NCBI GenBank assembly: GCA_002333125.1 | Contig: DDBM01000192.1 | Location: forward strand, 4,721-10,185 | Direction of reading: 5' to 3' | Length of the DNA: 5,465 nt | Source of the DNA: Moraxellaceae bacterium UBA2032 | Lineage (GTDB): Bacteria; Pseudomonadota; Gammaproteobacteria; Pseudomonadales; Moraxellaceae | In this document: positions 1 to 5,465 of the stretch, piece after piece | Layout of the letters: each line of letters opens with the position of its first letter | How positions within the stretch are numbered: position 1 is the first letter of the stretch | Notes under the pieces: model-generated | Told to the model about the DNA's origin: nothing | Seen by the model: the letters and a program-made list of their open reading frames with translations, nothing else | The model's database searches: none | Program-made: the position numbers and the translations under genes

Positions 1-2
1 GT

Positions 3-113
3 GATATTTCGGTGGCATTTTTAAATACAGGCAAATCGCTTGCACCCGAAGGCTTTGTGGGTTTTGCTAATGTGACCACAACCATTAGCGCGGCTTTTCC
101 TGTGATTAAGTAG
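3..113 (+). CDS. C-terminal fragment of an unrecognised protein (5' end outside window)
   Basis: An open frame enters from the left edge and runs 36 codons to a TAG stop at 111-113. The other two plus frames close early in this stretch. The visible tail is rich in Gly, Ala, Val, Thr and Phe and ends in AAFPVIK. It has no charged helix, coiled coil or motif I can name, and a beta-rich or secreted protein is possible. GC here (about 45% over 1-60) is much higher than in the following operon, so this is probably resident host sequence. It converges on the minus-strand operon. I do not recognise the family, and too little is present to assign a function. Confidence 0.5.
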   Translation, partial: DISVAFLNTGKSLAPEGFVGFANVTTTISAAFPVIK

Positions 114-144
114 CAGACCTATTGCCTTTCAATACTTATACTAA

Positions 145-166
145 GGGTGAACACATGCGTTCACCC
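145..166. repeat. REP-like palindrome (8-bp perfect stem, 6-nt loop)
   Basis: GGGTGAAC at 145-152 and its exact complement GTTCACCC at 159-166 flank the loop ACATGC. Beyond one mismatch the stem extends by two more pairs (142-143 with 168-169). It lies between two convergent genes. There is no T-run directly after either arm, so it is not a canonical intrinsic terminator, though it may still slow transcription or protect 3' ends. The arm with its CCTAC flank resembles the GTAGGGGYGAAC type of short dispersed palindrome found in many copies in some bacterial genomes. That family link is from memory and cannot be shown from one copy. Confidence 0.6.
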
Positions 167-188
167 CTACAGAATTGTAAGCTGGCTT

Positions 189-1613
189 TTATTTTGCCTT
201 TAATTGCACTGCTTTTTCTTTTTTATCTTCTGTCGCTGGTAGTATTTTAAACTCTACGTCTAAACCAATAGTTAGTTTTTTTATAATTTCTTCTGTCGTA
301 TTTACTCGAAAATAAACTGATTTATTACCGTTAAACTTAATGAATCCGTCTACACCTTTTTCGTCATTATGTAAAATTCGATCAATTTTTCCCGTTTGTC
401 GTTGATTAGTATTTTGTCTCTGATTATTCGGTTGTGGATTAAAACTACTCCAATATTTTTTTAATTCACTTTTCAAATCTTGTAATTTATCAACAGCAAT
501 AGCCGTCTTCTCGAATTGAGATAATGCTGTTTGCAACTTTGATGGAATACTCCATTCTTCTTTTGTTCGTATTAATTGCGATAATGAAAAGTGCTTGAAA
601 GCCAAGTCATTCTCTTGTTTTGATTTTAAAAGTTCACCTAACAAATATAATAAGTCAACTTTATATTCCAAATCTCCAAAATTATTTATTGCAGAAATTG
701 CATAATTGAATGCTTTTTCATTGTCGCCAGCTTCTTGATATAGTACAGCCAATTCTTTTTGAATAAACCACTCTTTTTTTCTTCGTAAAACCTGTTCAAG
801 TTCAGCAATTGCATCCGCAGAATTTCCTAGATTTTTTTTCGATAATGCCACTCTTCGAGCAAACCAAATATCATTTGAATAATGAAATAACTCAAAAATA
901 TTAAGTGCTTGTTTTGAGACTTCATAACATTCTTGAAACATTCCTAACTTCATAAGTGCTTTTGATTTATAAGCAAACCAATTTTCTTTATCTGATGCTA
1001 ATTCCATTGATTTTTTCTGCCCCTTTCTTTCTACTTCAATAGTTCTACAATCTGTATGAAGCAATTCGGGTGAAATCAAGTCGCAAAAATCACTAATAAA
1101 TTTCCAATTAGTATTCGGTTTCTTTTTTTCTGCTTTCAAAACCAATGTGAATAAGTTTGAAACAACTGAATATGCAAAGTCATTATTAATATTTATAATT
1201 AGTGGCAAATAATCTTCAATCTTAAAAACAATTTCAGACTTAGTATAATGATGGTTACTTGTACTTTCAATGTCCTCATCATCAAACATCTCGACTTCAT
1301 TTTGGTAGCTATCATATAACTGATTTTCGGCCTTGAGTTTTGAATACAAAAGCCAACCGTAAGCAGTTAAAATAATTTCGTTAGTATCTCTATCAATATT
1401 TATTTTGTATAACTCTAAAAACTTAAAAACACTATCGTAATGTTGAGTTTGACGCAATGCAGTAATTATTGCTGAAATTAAATATACATTAGACGCAATT
1501 TGCTCACTTGTAAATTTAGCTTTATTATCTTTAAAATACCTTAATGTCTCAGAGAACTTTTTCTCTTTATTTAGTTTAGATATAGCTTGACTAAAATCAA
1601 ATAATGAAGTCAT
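189..1613 (-). CDS. TPR/helical-repeat protein with C-terminal cold-shock-like OB-fold, helicase partner
   Basis: This 474-residue protein has no visible signal peptide or membrane segment, so it is probably cytoplasmic. Residues 1-200 look all-helical and repeat-like. Residues about 208-354 hold four TPR-like units, the first three beginning with a Trp-Phe pair (NWFAYK, IWFARR, EWFIQK) and each carrying an Ala/Leu-Gly helix turn. A Gln/Asn-rich linker (about 392-407) leads to a domain at 408-472 resembling a cold-shock domain. It has KGVDGFI where CspA-type proteins have KGFGFI, SVYFRV where they have a VFVH-type strand, and a final LDVEFKI and KAVQLK. The nucleic-acid-binding aromatics are partly changed, so RNA or ssDNA binding is plausible but weakened. 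The ATG lies 3 bases after the helicase stop, with AAGG (1622-1625) 8 bases upstream inside the helicase gene. The two are therefore co-transcribed and probably translationally coupled. The likely role is scaffold or nucleic-acid adaptor for the helicase (inference). Confidence 0.85.
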   Translation of the reverse strand: MTSLFDFSQAISKLNKEKKFSETLRYFKDNKAKFTSEQIASNVYLISAIITALRQTQHYDSVFKFLELYKINIDRDTNEIILTAYGWLLYSKLKAENQLYDSYQNEVEMFDDEDIESTSNHHYTKSEIVFKIEDYLPLIININNDFAYSVVSNLFTLVLKAEKKKPNTNWKFISDFCDLISPELLHTDCRTIEVERKGQKKSMELASDKENWFAYKSKALMKLGMFQECYEVSKQALNIFELFHYSNDIWFARRVALSKKNLGNSADAIAELEQVLRRKKEWFIQKELAVLYQEAGDNEKAFNYAISAINNFGDLEYKVDLLYLLGELLKSKQENDLAFKHFSLSQLIRTKEEWSIPSKLQTALSQFEKTAIAVDKLQDLKSELKKYWSSFNPQPNNQRQNTNQRQTGKIDRILHNDEKGVDGFIKFNGNKSVYFRVNTTEEIIKKLTIGLDVEFKILPATEDKKEKAVQLKAK

Positions 1614-1616
1614 AGT

Positions 1617-4538
1617 TTACGCCTTGATTTTGTTAATAGAATTTACAAAACAAATCCATAATTCTTGATTAGAGTAATACTTTGCAGTTATTTTACTAAA
1701 AAAACCATCCCCGTTATAATCAACCTCCAAGTCAATTTCTTCTTTTTTATTGCATAATTTAATCTTATCCTTAAAATTAGTTTGAATAATTTGACTAAAA
1801 AATAAATTATTCTGCATCAATACGTTTGAAAGATTTTCATATTCATTTTTCCGCCAAAGGTCTTTGATAATGCCAAAATTAAAAGAAATACTTTTTGATT
1901 TTAGATGCTCAATAATTTCACTCCCAAAAACATTATCTCCACCTGTTAATGTAGGGAACTTAAATTTTCCTTGACCATTGTAGCTGAATGAAATAATAGT
2001 TGTTTTTGTATTGCTTTTTAGATAATAGCGTTCCTGCCAGTTTAGACTTTCAACTCTGTCTATTTCTATGTTAATTAGTTTGCTTAAAACAAAGTCTTTA
2101 AATTCTGTTAAGCAGTTTTCAATTTCTTTGCTTTCGGCAATATAAAAAAATTCGTTCGCTGCAGAACCATTATTACAATCAATGAGTTCTATTTTATCAA
2201 AAGGGCTTATTGGTTTGTAATTGATTAAAGAAACTTTTTTCCTTGCTCTGCTAATTCCAGTATAAAGCCACCTGAAGTGATTTTCATTTGTTGTTCCTGC
2301 TTTCTCAACATTAAAAATTACTTCTTGCCACTTGTAGGACATTGACTTATGAACGGTCATTGCCCACCCAAACCTTAACAGCCCAGAGTTTTTAAACTTA
2401 TAATATTCGGTTGATGGATCTTTTCTTAAATCTCTTTCGATTCTTTTTTTATAAGCATCTTTTGCTTTCGAGATTATATTTTTCAGATGAACTTCTTCCT
2501 TATTTAGATTCTTCTTTCTACTTGTTCCTTTTAGCAGTTGTATTAGAAACTCATTGTTTTCATTTCTAAATTTACTATAAATAGTGTCGTTTGCGAGGTT
2601 TAAATATTCAAAAGACTTTTCAAAAGGATTGCTTTTTTTGGCTTTATCAAACTCTCTATTGAGTATTATTCTAAATAAGATAAGTTCATTTTTAGAAAGT
2701 TCGGCTTTAGGGTTCAATCTGTAATTTTCAAGACTCAATAATTTTATTTTATCCCCAGATTCTATTAAAGTTATCTTGATTTCTCTAAACTCTATCGAAG
2801 TAAATTCGTCTTTAATTTTCTTTGTTTCTCGAAAATATGGTTCAGGCATTGCAGAATCAACAATTGCAAATTGACCATTATATATCCTTTTTGGTTTTGC
2901 AAATGGGTCATTTTCTTTAGCTGTTTCAATATTATTATTAAACAAAACTAAATCTCCATTTGCAATATCATTACCATTTTGTATAATTGATTTTTTAATC
3001 CAGTAATTAACTTCTTGTGATTTTTCATTGCTAGAGCAAAGTATATGACACTCAATTTTATTGTGAATAATATTAGAAACCACTTTTGCAACATCTTCTT
3101 TTTGTAAAAAGCAAAAGTTATCATCAGTAACAAATTGAAGTGAATTAAAATATTTGGTGCGAATTTTATCAACACAAAATAATGCCTCCTTATTGATTAC
3201 AGAAAAATCGGGTTTATCTAATAGTTGGTAAGCGTTAGTTTTTAATTTATACGCTGCTTCTAAATACAAAGAATTTAAAGGCGATTCATCCGTTTTCCCT
3301 AGTTGAAGTTGAAAGGGATCGCCAATGAAAATTATTTTTCTTTTAGTATTTGTCGAATTTATGAAACTTAAAAAATCTTTAAGTAAATAGCCAGTTCCAA
3401 AAATTAGGTCAGTTGATTGATTAAAGGAATCTGAAATAAGTTGAGACTCATCGACGATGAATAAAGCATTGTCTGAGTTATCACAGTTTTTTAAGGAGAT
3501 TTGTTCAATTTGTAACTCTTCAGAATCGTTAGCTTTGTCTACTTCTTCACTATTTTCATTGCCCTCGTTTTGCTCGTCTTCCTGCTTGTTGTTCTTTTGT
3601 CCGCCATAAATGTATGAGTAAATACTATTTACTTTTTCTAATCCACTAATTGTAAGCAAATTATTTGCCACACGACTTGAAGAAGCAAAAACTTCAGTTT
3701 CCTGTATTCCTAAATTAAAAGCAATTTCTTGAATAAAAGGAATCAGATATGATTTGCCACTATTTGTAGTTCCTTGTAAAATAAAAACTTGTTGTTCAGG
3801 ACTTTCTAAAAATGTCTTTATTTCATTTAGTGCTGAATACTGGTCAGGATGTAGCTTTTTAAAATCAAGAACTTCCGACCTATCAGCAAACACTTTTAAC
3901 TTATCCTCAAGCGGTTTATCATCAAACTTAAAGTTGTCAGCACGAAATACTTTTTTAAACGCATCATAAGAGCGTGGTGAGATGTTTACATATTTGTCTG
4001 AAACATCAACAATATCAGATATTTTTTCTATAAAATTAAGCCTGTCTATAATCCAAAATGCCAACTCTTTTGTATTTGGAATCTCTCTATTAAGCTCAAT
4101 TTCTTTTTGAAAACAAACAACACTTATGATGTGTCTACAATCTAAACTATCTTTTTCGTCCAAATTTTTAGCGATATGATTATGAAACACTTCTGAAAAT
4201 CGTCTTTTCTGGTTTTTTAATTGAATGAACGGATTTATGGAGCTACCGCCTTTGACTTGGTCACCACTTGCGTTTGTCCAAATGCCATATTCAAAATCTT
4301 TTTCGTTTGGTAAGTTTATTTTACCGCCAAAATTTTTGAAGTCTATGATACAAACAGCTTGGTCTGTAATAAGTAAAGCATCAATTTGAAGCCTTTCATC
4401 TATGTCACAAAATGGGCTGCCAATTAGAAGTCCAGAGCGTCCATTATCCACGAAAGACTTATGCAGACACCTTGCAAAATCTCTAAAAAACGTGTTTTCA
4501 TAATTTCTAGAGAATGTATTTTTTCTAACTTCTAACAT
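1617..4538 (-). CDS. NERD nuclease-SF1B helicase fusion protein
   Basis: This 973-residue cytoplasmic protein probably translocates on and cleaves nucleic acid. Residues about 8-130 are NERD-like: E14 in an early helix, then D53 in QIDALLIT and D66-x-K68 in IIDFKNFGG, a PD-(D/E)xK signature with Asp in the middle position. The helicase core follows. It has a Q-motif-like HPDQYSAL (230-237), Walker A GTTNSGKS (256-263, K262), motif Ia near 282-295, Walker B IVDESQ (361-366), motif III GDPFQL (406-411), motif V AMTVHKSMS (726-734) and motif VI LYTGISRARKK (758-768). This order matches the RecD/Pif1-like SF1B family. An acidic Asn/Glu-rich insert (about 314-345) splits motif Ia from Walker B. 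The C-terminus (about 800-973) matches nothing I know and contains two related segments around Y853 and Y941. The ATG is supported by AAGGAG 7 bases upstream. It is the first gene of the operon. The domain calls are firm; the defence role is inferred. Confidence 0.92.
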   Translation of the reverse strand: MLEVRKNTFSRNYENTFFRDFARCLHKSFVDNGRSGLLIGSPFCDIDERLQIDALLITDQAVCIIDFKNFGGKINLPNEKDFEYGIWTNASGDQVKGGSSINPFIQLKNQKRRFSEVFHNHIAKNLDEKDSLDCRHIISVVCFQKEIELNREIPNTKELAFWIIDRLNFIEKISDIVDVSDKYVNISPRSYDAFKKVFRADNFKFDDKPLEDKLKVFADRSEVLDFKKLHPDQYSALNEIKTFLESPEQQVFILQGTTNSGKSYLIPFIQEIAFNLGIQETEVFASSSRVANNLLTISGLEKVNSIYSYIYGGQKNNKQEDEQNEGNENSEEVDKANDSEELQIEQISLKNCDNSDNALFIVDESQLISDSFNQSTDLIFGTGYLLKDFLSFINSTNTKRKIIFIGDPFQLQLGKTDESPLNSLYLEAAYKLKTNAYQLLDKPDFSVINKEALFCVDKIRTKYFNSLQFVTDDNFCFLQKEDVAKVVSNIIHNKIECHILCSSNEKSQEVNYWIKKSIIQNGNDIANGDLVLFNNNIETAKENDPFAKPKRIYNGQFAIVDSAMPEPYFRETKKIKDEFTSIEFREIKITLIESGDKIKLLSLENYRLNPKAELSKNELILFRIILNREFDKAKKSNPFEKSFEYLNLANDTIYSKFRNENNEFLIQLLKGTSRKKNLNKEEVHLKNIISKAKDAYKKRIERDLRKDPSTEYYKFKNSGLLRFGWAMTVHKSMSYKWQEVIFNVEKAGTTNENHFRWLYTGISRARKKVSLINYKPISPFDKIELIDCNNGSAANEFFYIAESKEIENCLTEFKDFVLSKLINIEIDRVESLNWQERYYLKSNTKTTIISFSYNGQGKFKFPTLTGGDNVFGSEIIEHLKSKSISFNFGIIKDLWRKNEYENLSNVLMQNNLFFSQIIQTNFKDKIKLCNKKEEIDLEVDYNGDGFFSKITAKYYSNQELWICFVNSINKIKA

Positions 4539-4545
4539 AGACTCG

Positions 4546-4551
4546 CTCCTT
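4546..4551 (-). promoter_or_regulatory. Shine-Dalgarno site of the nuclease-helicase gene
   Basis: AAGGAG on the minus strand sits 7 bases before the ATG at 4538. It is a strong match to the anti-SD sequence and fixes this start. The second gene of the operon has only AAGG, so most initiation probably occurs here. Confidence 0.85.
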
Positions 4552-4580
4552 AAAATCTACTAAGTACAATAACAATCGTA

Positions 4581-4635
4581 TTATCAATTACCAAATCTAA
4601 GATACTGCTCGAATGTACGCAGCTTTATCAATTAC
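4581..4635. repeat. Two 11-bp direct repeats TTATCAATTAC upstream of the helicase gene
   Basis: TTATCAATTAC occurs exactly at 4581-4591 and again at 4625-4635, offset by 44 bases, about four helical turns. On the minus strand each copy reads GTAATTGATAA and lies just downstream of a TTG-starting -35-like hexamer (TTGACG at 4635-4640; TTGGTA at 4590-4595). They could be paired operators or the remains of a small local duplication that doubled a promoter. No known regulator site is recognised. Confidence 0.55.
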
Positions 4636-4640
4636 GTCAA
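4612..4640 (-). promoter_or_regulatory. Candidate sigma70 promoter for the nuclease-helicase operon
   Basis: On the minus strand TTGACG (4635-4640) and TACATT (4612-4617) are 17 bases apart and match consensus at 5/6 and 4/6 positions. This gives a leader of roughly 65-70 bases before the ATG. A second, weaker pair with 17-base spacing, TTGGTA (4590-4595) and TATTGT (4567-4572), lies nearer the gene. Either or both could be used. Confidence 0.4.
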
Positions 4641-4657
4641 TGTGTTATAACAACATT
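4639..4657. repeat. Imperfect palindrome centred on GTTATAAC
   Basis: The 8-base perfect palindrome GTTATAAC (4644-4651) is flanked by AATGT (4639-4643) and, after one extra base, ACATT (4653-4657). It overlaps the -35 element proposed for the minus-strand operon and lies just upstream of the TA promoter. It could be a repressor or activator site for either direction. It is short and AT-rich, so chance is possible. Confidence 0.35.
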
Positions 4658-4676
4658 AATTAGCACTAAGCAAAAG

Positions 4677-4706
4677 TTGACCAACATGACCAACTCCGAC
4701 TAAAAT
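4677..4706 (+). promoter_or_regulatory. Promoter and likely operator of the toxin-antitoxin operon
   Basis: TTGACC (4677-4682) and TAAAAT (4701-4706) are 18 bases apart and each match consensus at 5/6 positions. The transcript would start shortly before the ribosome site at 4718-4723. Two direct copies of TGACCAAC (4678-4685 and 4687-4694) fill the -35 and spacer, and a shorter echo, ACCAAC-like, is at 4710-4715. Phd/YefM-family antitoxins usually repress their own promoter, so these repeats are the natural operator candidate (inference). Confidence 0.6.
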
Positions 4707-4717
4707 ACAACCAACAC

Positions 4718-4723
4718 AAGAGG
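4718..4723 (+). promoter_or_regulatory. Shine-Dalgarno site of the antitoxin gene
   Basis: AAGAGG lies 8 bases before the ATG at 4732 and supports that start. The downstream toxin gene has no comparable site, which would favour more antitoxin than toxin synthesis. Confidence 0.7.
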
Positions 4724-4731
4724 TTGCCGTC

Positions 4732-4971
4732 ATGATTATCAACATTGCCGAAGCCAAAGCCCATCTATCACATATTATTGAGCGTGCCTACAATGGCGAA
4801 AAAATCACCATTGCAAAAAACAACTTGCCATTGGTTGACTTAATTCCCCATCAACAAACAACTAAACGCCAATTAGGTATTGCTAAAGGGTTAATTCATT
4901 ATCACGATGATATTTTTACAACTGACCAAGAAGAGATAGAGGCATTTTACGACTCTAAACTTGAGCCTTAA
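4732..4971 (+). CDS. Phd/YefM-family antitoxin of a VapBC-like TA pair
   Basis: This is a 79-residue protein of normal length for the family. The N-terminus, MIINIAEAKAHLSHIIERAYNG followed by EKITIAKNNLPLVDLIPH, is the typical Phd/YefM DNA-binding dimer fold. It has an EAKxxLSxxI helix, a Gly-Glu turn and an I-x-I-A-(K/R)-x-x-x-P-x-x-x-L-x-P strand segment. The middle carries RQLGIAKGLI, a segment common in antitoxins paired with PIN toxins. The acidic C-terminal tail (about 57-79: HDDIFTTDQEEIEAFYDS) should wrap and neutralise the toxin. It is expected to bind the TGACCAAC repeats upstream and repress the operon. It ends 9 bases before the toxin ATG. The family call is firm; the partner and operator are inferred from position. 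Confidence 0.9.
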   Translation: MIINIAEAKAHLSHIIERAYNGEKITIAKNNLPLVDLIPHQQTTKRQLGIAKGLIHYHDDIFTTDQEEIEAFYDSKLEP

Positions 4972-4980
4972 ATATAAAAA

Positions 4981-5352
4981 ATGCGTATATTATTAGACAC
5001 ACATATTGTGTTGTGGGCATTAGATGCGCCACAAAAGCTCACAACCAAACAAATAGATGCACTGCAAAACCCTGCTAATCAAATTTTTGTAAGCAGTATT
5101 AGCATTGCAGAGCTTATGATTAAATGTTCGATTGGCAAACTTAGCATAGATGTCAATTTACTAGACCTGATTCAACAAATGGGCTTTGACTATTTAGACT
5201 ATACACCGCAAGATGCTTTAGGCCTAAAGGACTTACCTTTTATTCATCGTGACCCATTCGATAGAATGTTAATTACTCAAGCCAAACATCATCGTTGTAT
5301 ATTTATGTCTAACGATGCCATTATTCAACAATATGATTGCAACATATTTTAG
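4981..5352 (+). CDS. PIN-domain ribonuclease toxin, VapC-like
   Basis: This 123-residue single-domain PIN protein of normal VapC length is probably a Mg-dependent RNase that blocks translation when released from its antitoxin. Acidic residues fall where expected: D6 in the opening RILLDTHIVLWAL, E44 in SSISIAELMIK, D91 and D94 in HRDPFDRMLITQA, and D112 in MSNDAII. All catalytic positions therefore look intact and the toxin is probably active. The LDTHxxLWAL start and HRDPFDR block mark the subgroup usually paired with Phd/YefM antitoxins, as here. No Shine-Dalgarno site is visible in the AT-only spacer before the ATG, so translation probably depends on ribosomes ending the antitoxin gene. 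The target RNA cannot be told from sequence. Confidence 0.92.
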   Translation: MRILLDTHIVLWALDAPQKLTTKQIDALQNPANQIFVSSISIAELMIKCSIGKLSIDVNLLDLIQQMGFDYLDYTPQDALGLKDLPFIHRDPFDRMLITQAKHHRCIFMSNDAIIQQYDCNIF

Positions 5353-5456
5353 CTAGCAAAGCTGCACTCACTCACAACAAAAAACAATCCCCTACTCGCT
5401 CAAGTTTTCATACAGTTGTATAGTTAGGTTTTAGATTTACACACGAGAAAACTATA
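5353..5456. other. Non-coding stretch after the toxin gene
   Basis: These 104 bases hold no convincing gene and no hairpin with a T-run, so I see no intrinsic terminator for the TA operon. A short perfect inverted repeat, ATACA-GT-TGTAT, is at 5410-5421. TATAAT at 5453-5458 fits a -10 hexamer, with a poor -35 (TTTAGA, 5430-5435) 17 bases upstream. It overlaps a possible start codon, so its use as a promoter is doubtful unless the next gene starts outside the window. Confidence 0.35.
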
Positions 5457-5465
5457 ATGAGCATG
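5457..5465 (+). CDS. Possible start of the next gene (three codons visible)
   Basis: ATG AGC ATG runs off the right edge. A purine stretch (GAGAAAA, 5445-5451) lies at ribosome-site distance. With only three codons it cannot be verified and nothing can be said of the product. The second ATG at 5463 is an alternative start. Confidence 0.2.

Noticed and set aside
145..188. Palindrome as a rho-independent terminator
   Set aside because: Neither arm is followed by a T-run on the downstream side, and the stem is only 8 bp. It was kept as a repeat instead.
2948..3175. Open frame of 75 codons on the minus strand
   Set aside because: It lies wholly inside the nuclease-helicase gene in another frame, has no ribosome site of note and no recognisable motif. 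It is a by-product of AT-rich coding sequence.
3754..3969. Open frame of 71 codons on the plus strand
   Set aside because: It is antisense to the Walker A region of the helicase, where codons are constrained by conserved motifs. The Ser/Cys-rich product looks like a reverse-strand shadow.
164..5395. CCCCTAC shared near both ends as attachment-site repeats
   Set aside because: Only 7 bases match (164-170 and about 5388-5394), with no extension on either side. This is expected by chance, and no integrase is present.
1..5465. CRISPR array, tRNA, rRNA or insertion sequence
   Set aside because: No regularly spaced repeats, cloverleaf, rRNA-like block, transposase motif or paired terminal inverted repeats were seen on either strand.

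Overview
The window has three parts. An AT-rich two-gene operon on the minus strand fills most of it. A type II toxin-antitoxin pair on the plus strand diverges from that operon at the right. Small fragments of other genes lie at both edges. The host is probably a bacterium of moderate GC content, perhaps a gammaproteobacterium. That guess rests only on Shine-Dalgarno use, sigma70-like promoters and the style of the TA proteins, so it is weak. Hand counts of sample 60-base lines give about 45% GC at 1-60, 45% at 4741-4800 and 33% at 5041-5100. Two samples inside the minus-strand operon give 28% (1801-1860) and 25% (2521-2580). This suggests the operon was acquired horizontally.

Layout from left to right. 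Positions 3-113 hold the last 36 codons of an unrecognised plus-strand gene. A REP-like palindrome (145-166) sits in the short gap where that gene meets the minus-strand operon tail to tail. Positions 189-1613 (minus) encode a helical/TPR-repeat protein ending in a degenerate cold-shock-like OB-fold. Positions 1617-4538 (minus) encode a 973-residue protein with an N-terminal NERD-type PD-(D/E)xK nuclease domain, an SF1B (RecD/Pif1-like) helicase core and a C-terminal region with two related modules. The helicase gene is transcribed first and the TPR gene starts 3 bases after its stop. The gap 4539-4731 carries divergent promoter-like elements, an 11-base direct repeat and a TA operator candidate. 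Positions 4732-4971 and 4981-5352 (plus) encode a Phd/YefM-family antitoxin and a PIN-domain (VapC-like) toxin. The last ~110 bases are non-coding apart from a possible gene start at the very end.

The operon looks like an accessory nuclease-helicase system. A DNA- or RNA-translocating nuclease is paired with a scaffold protein that could bind single-stranded nucleic acid or partner proteins. Fusion of a nuclease to an SF1 helicase, low GC, tight coupling to a TPR partner and a neighbouring TA module all fit an antiphage or anti-plasmid role. That role is inferred. I do not recognise this exact pair as a named defence system. The TA module probably stabilises the region or is simply a neighbour in the same island.
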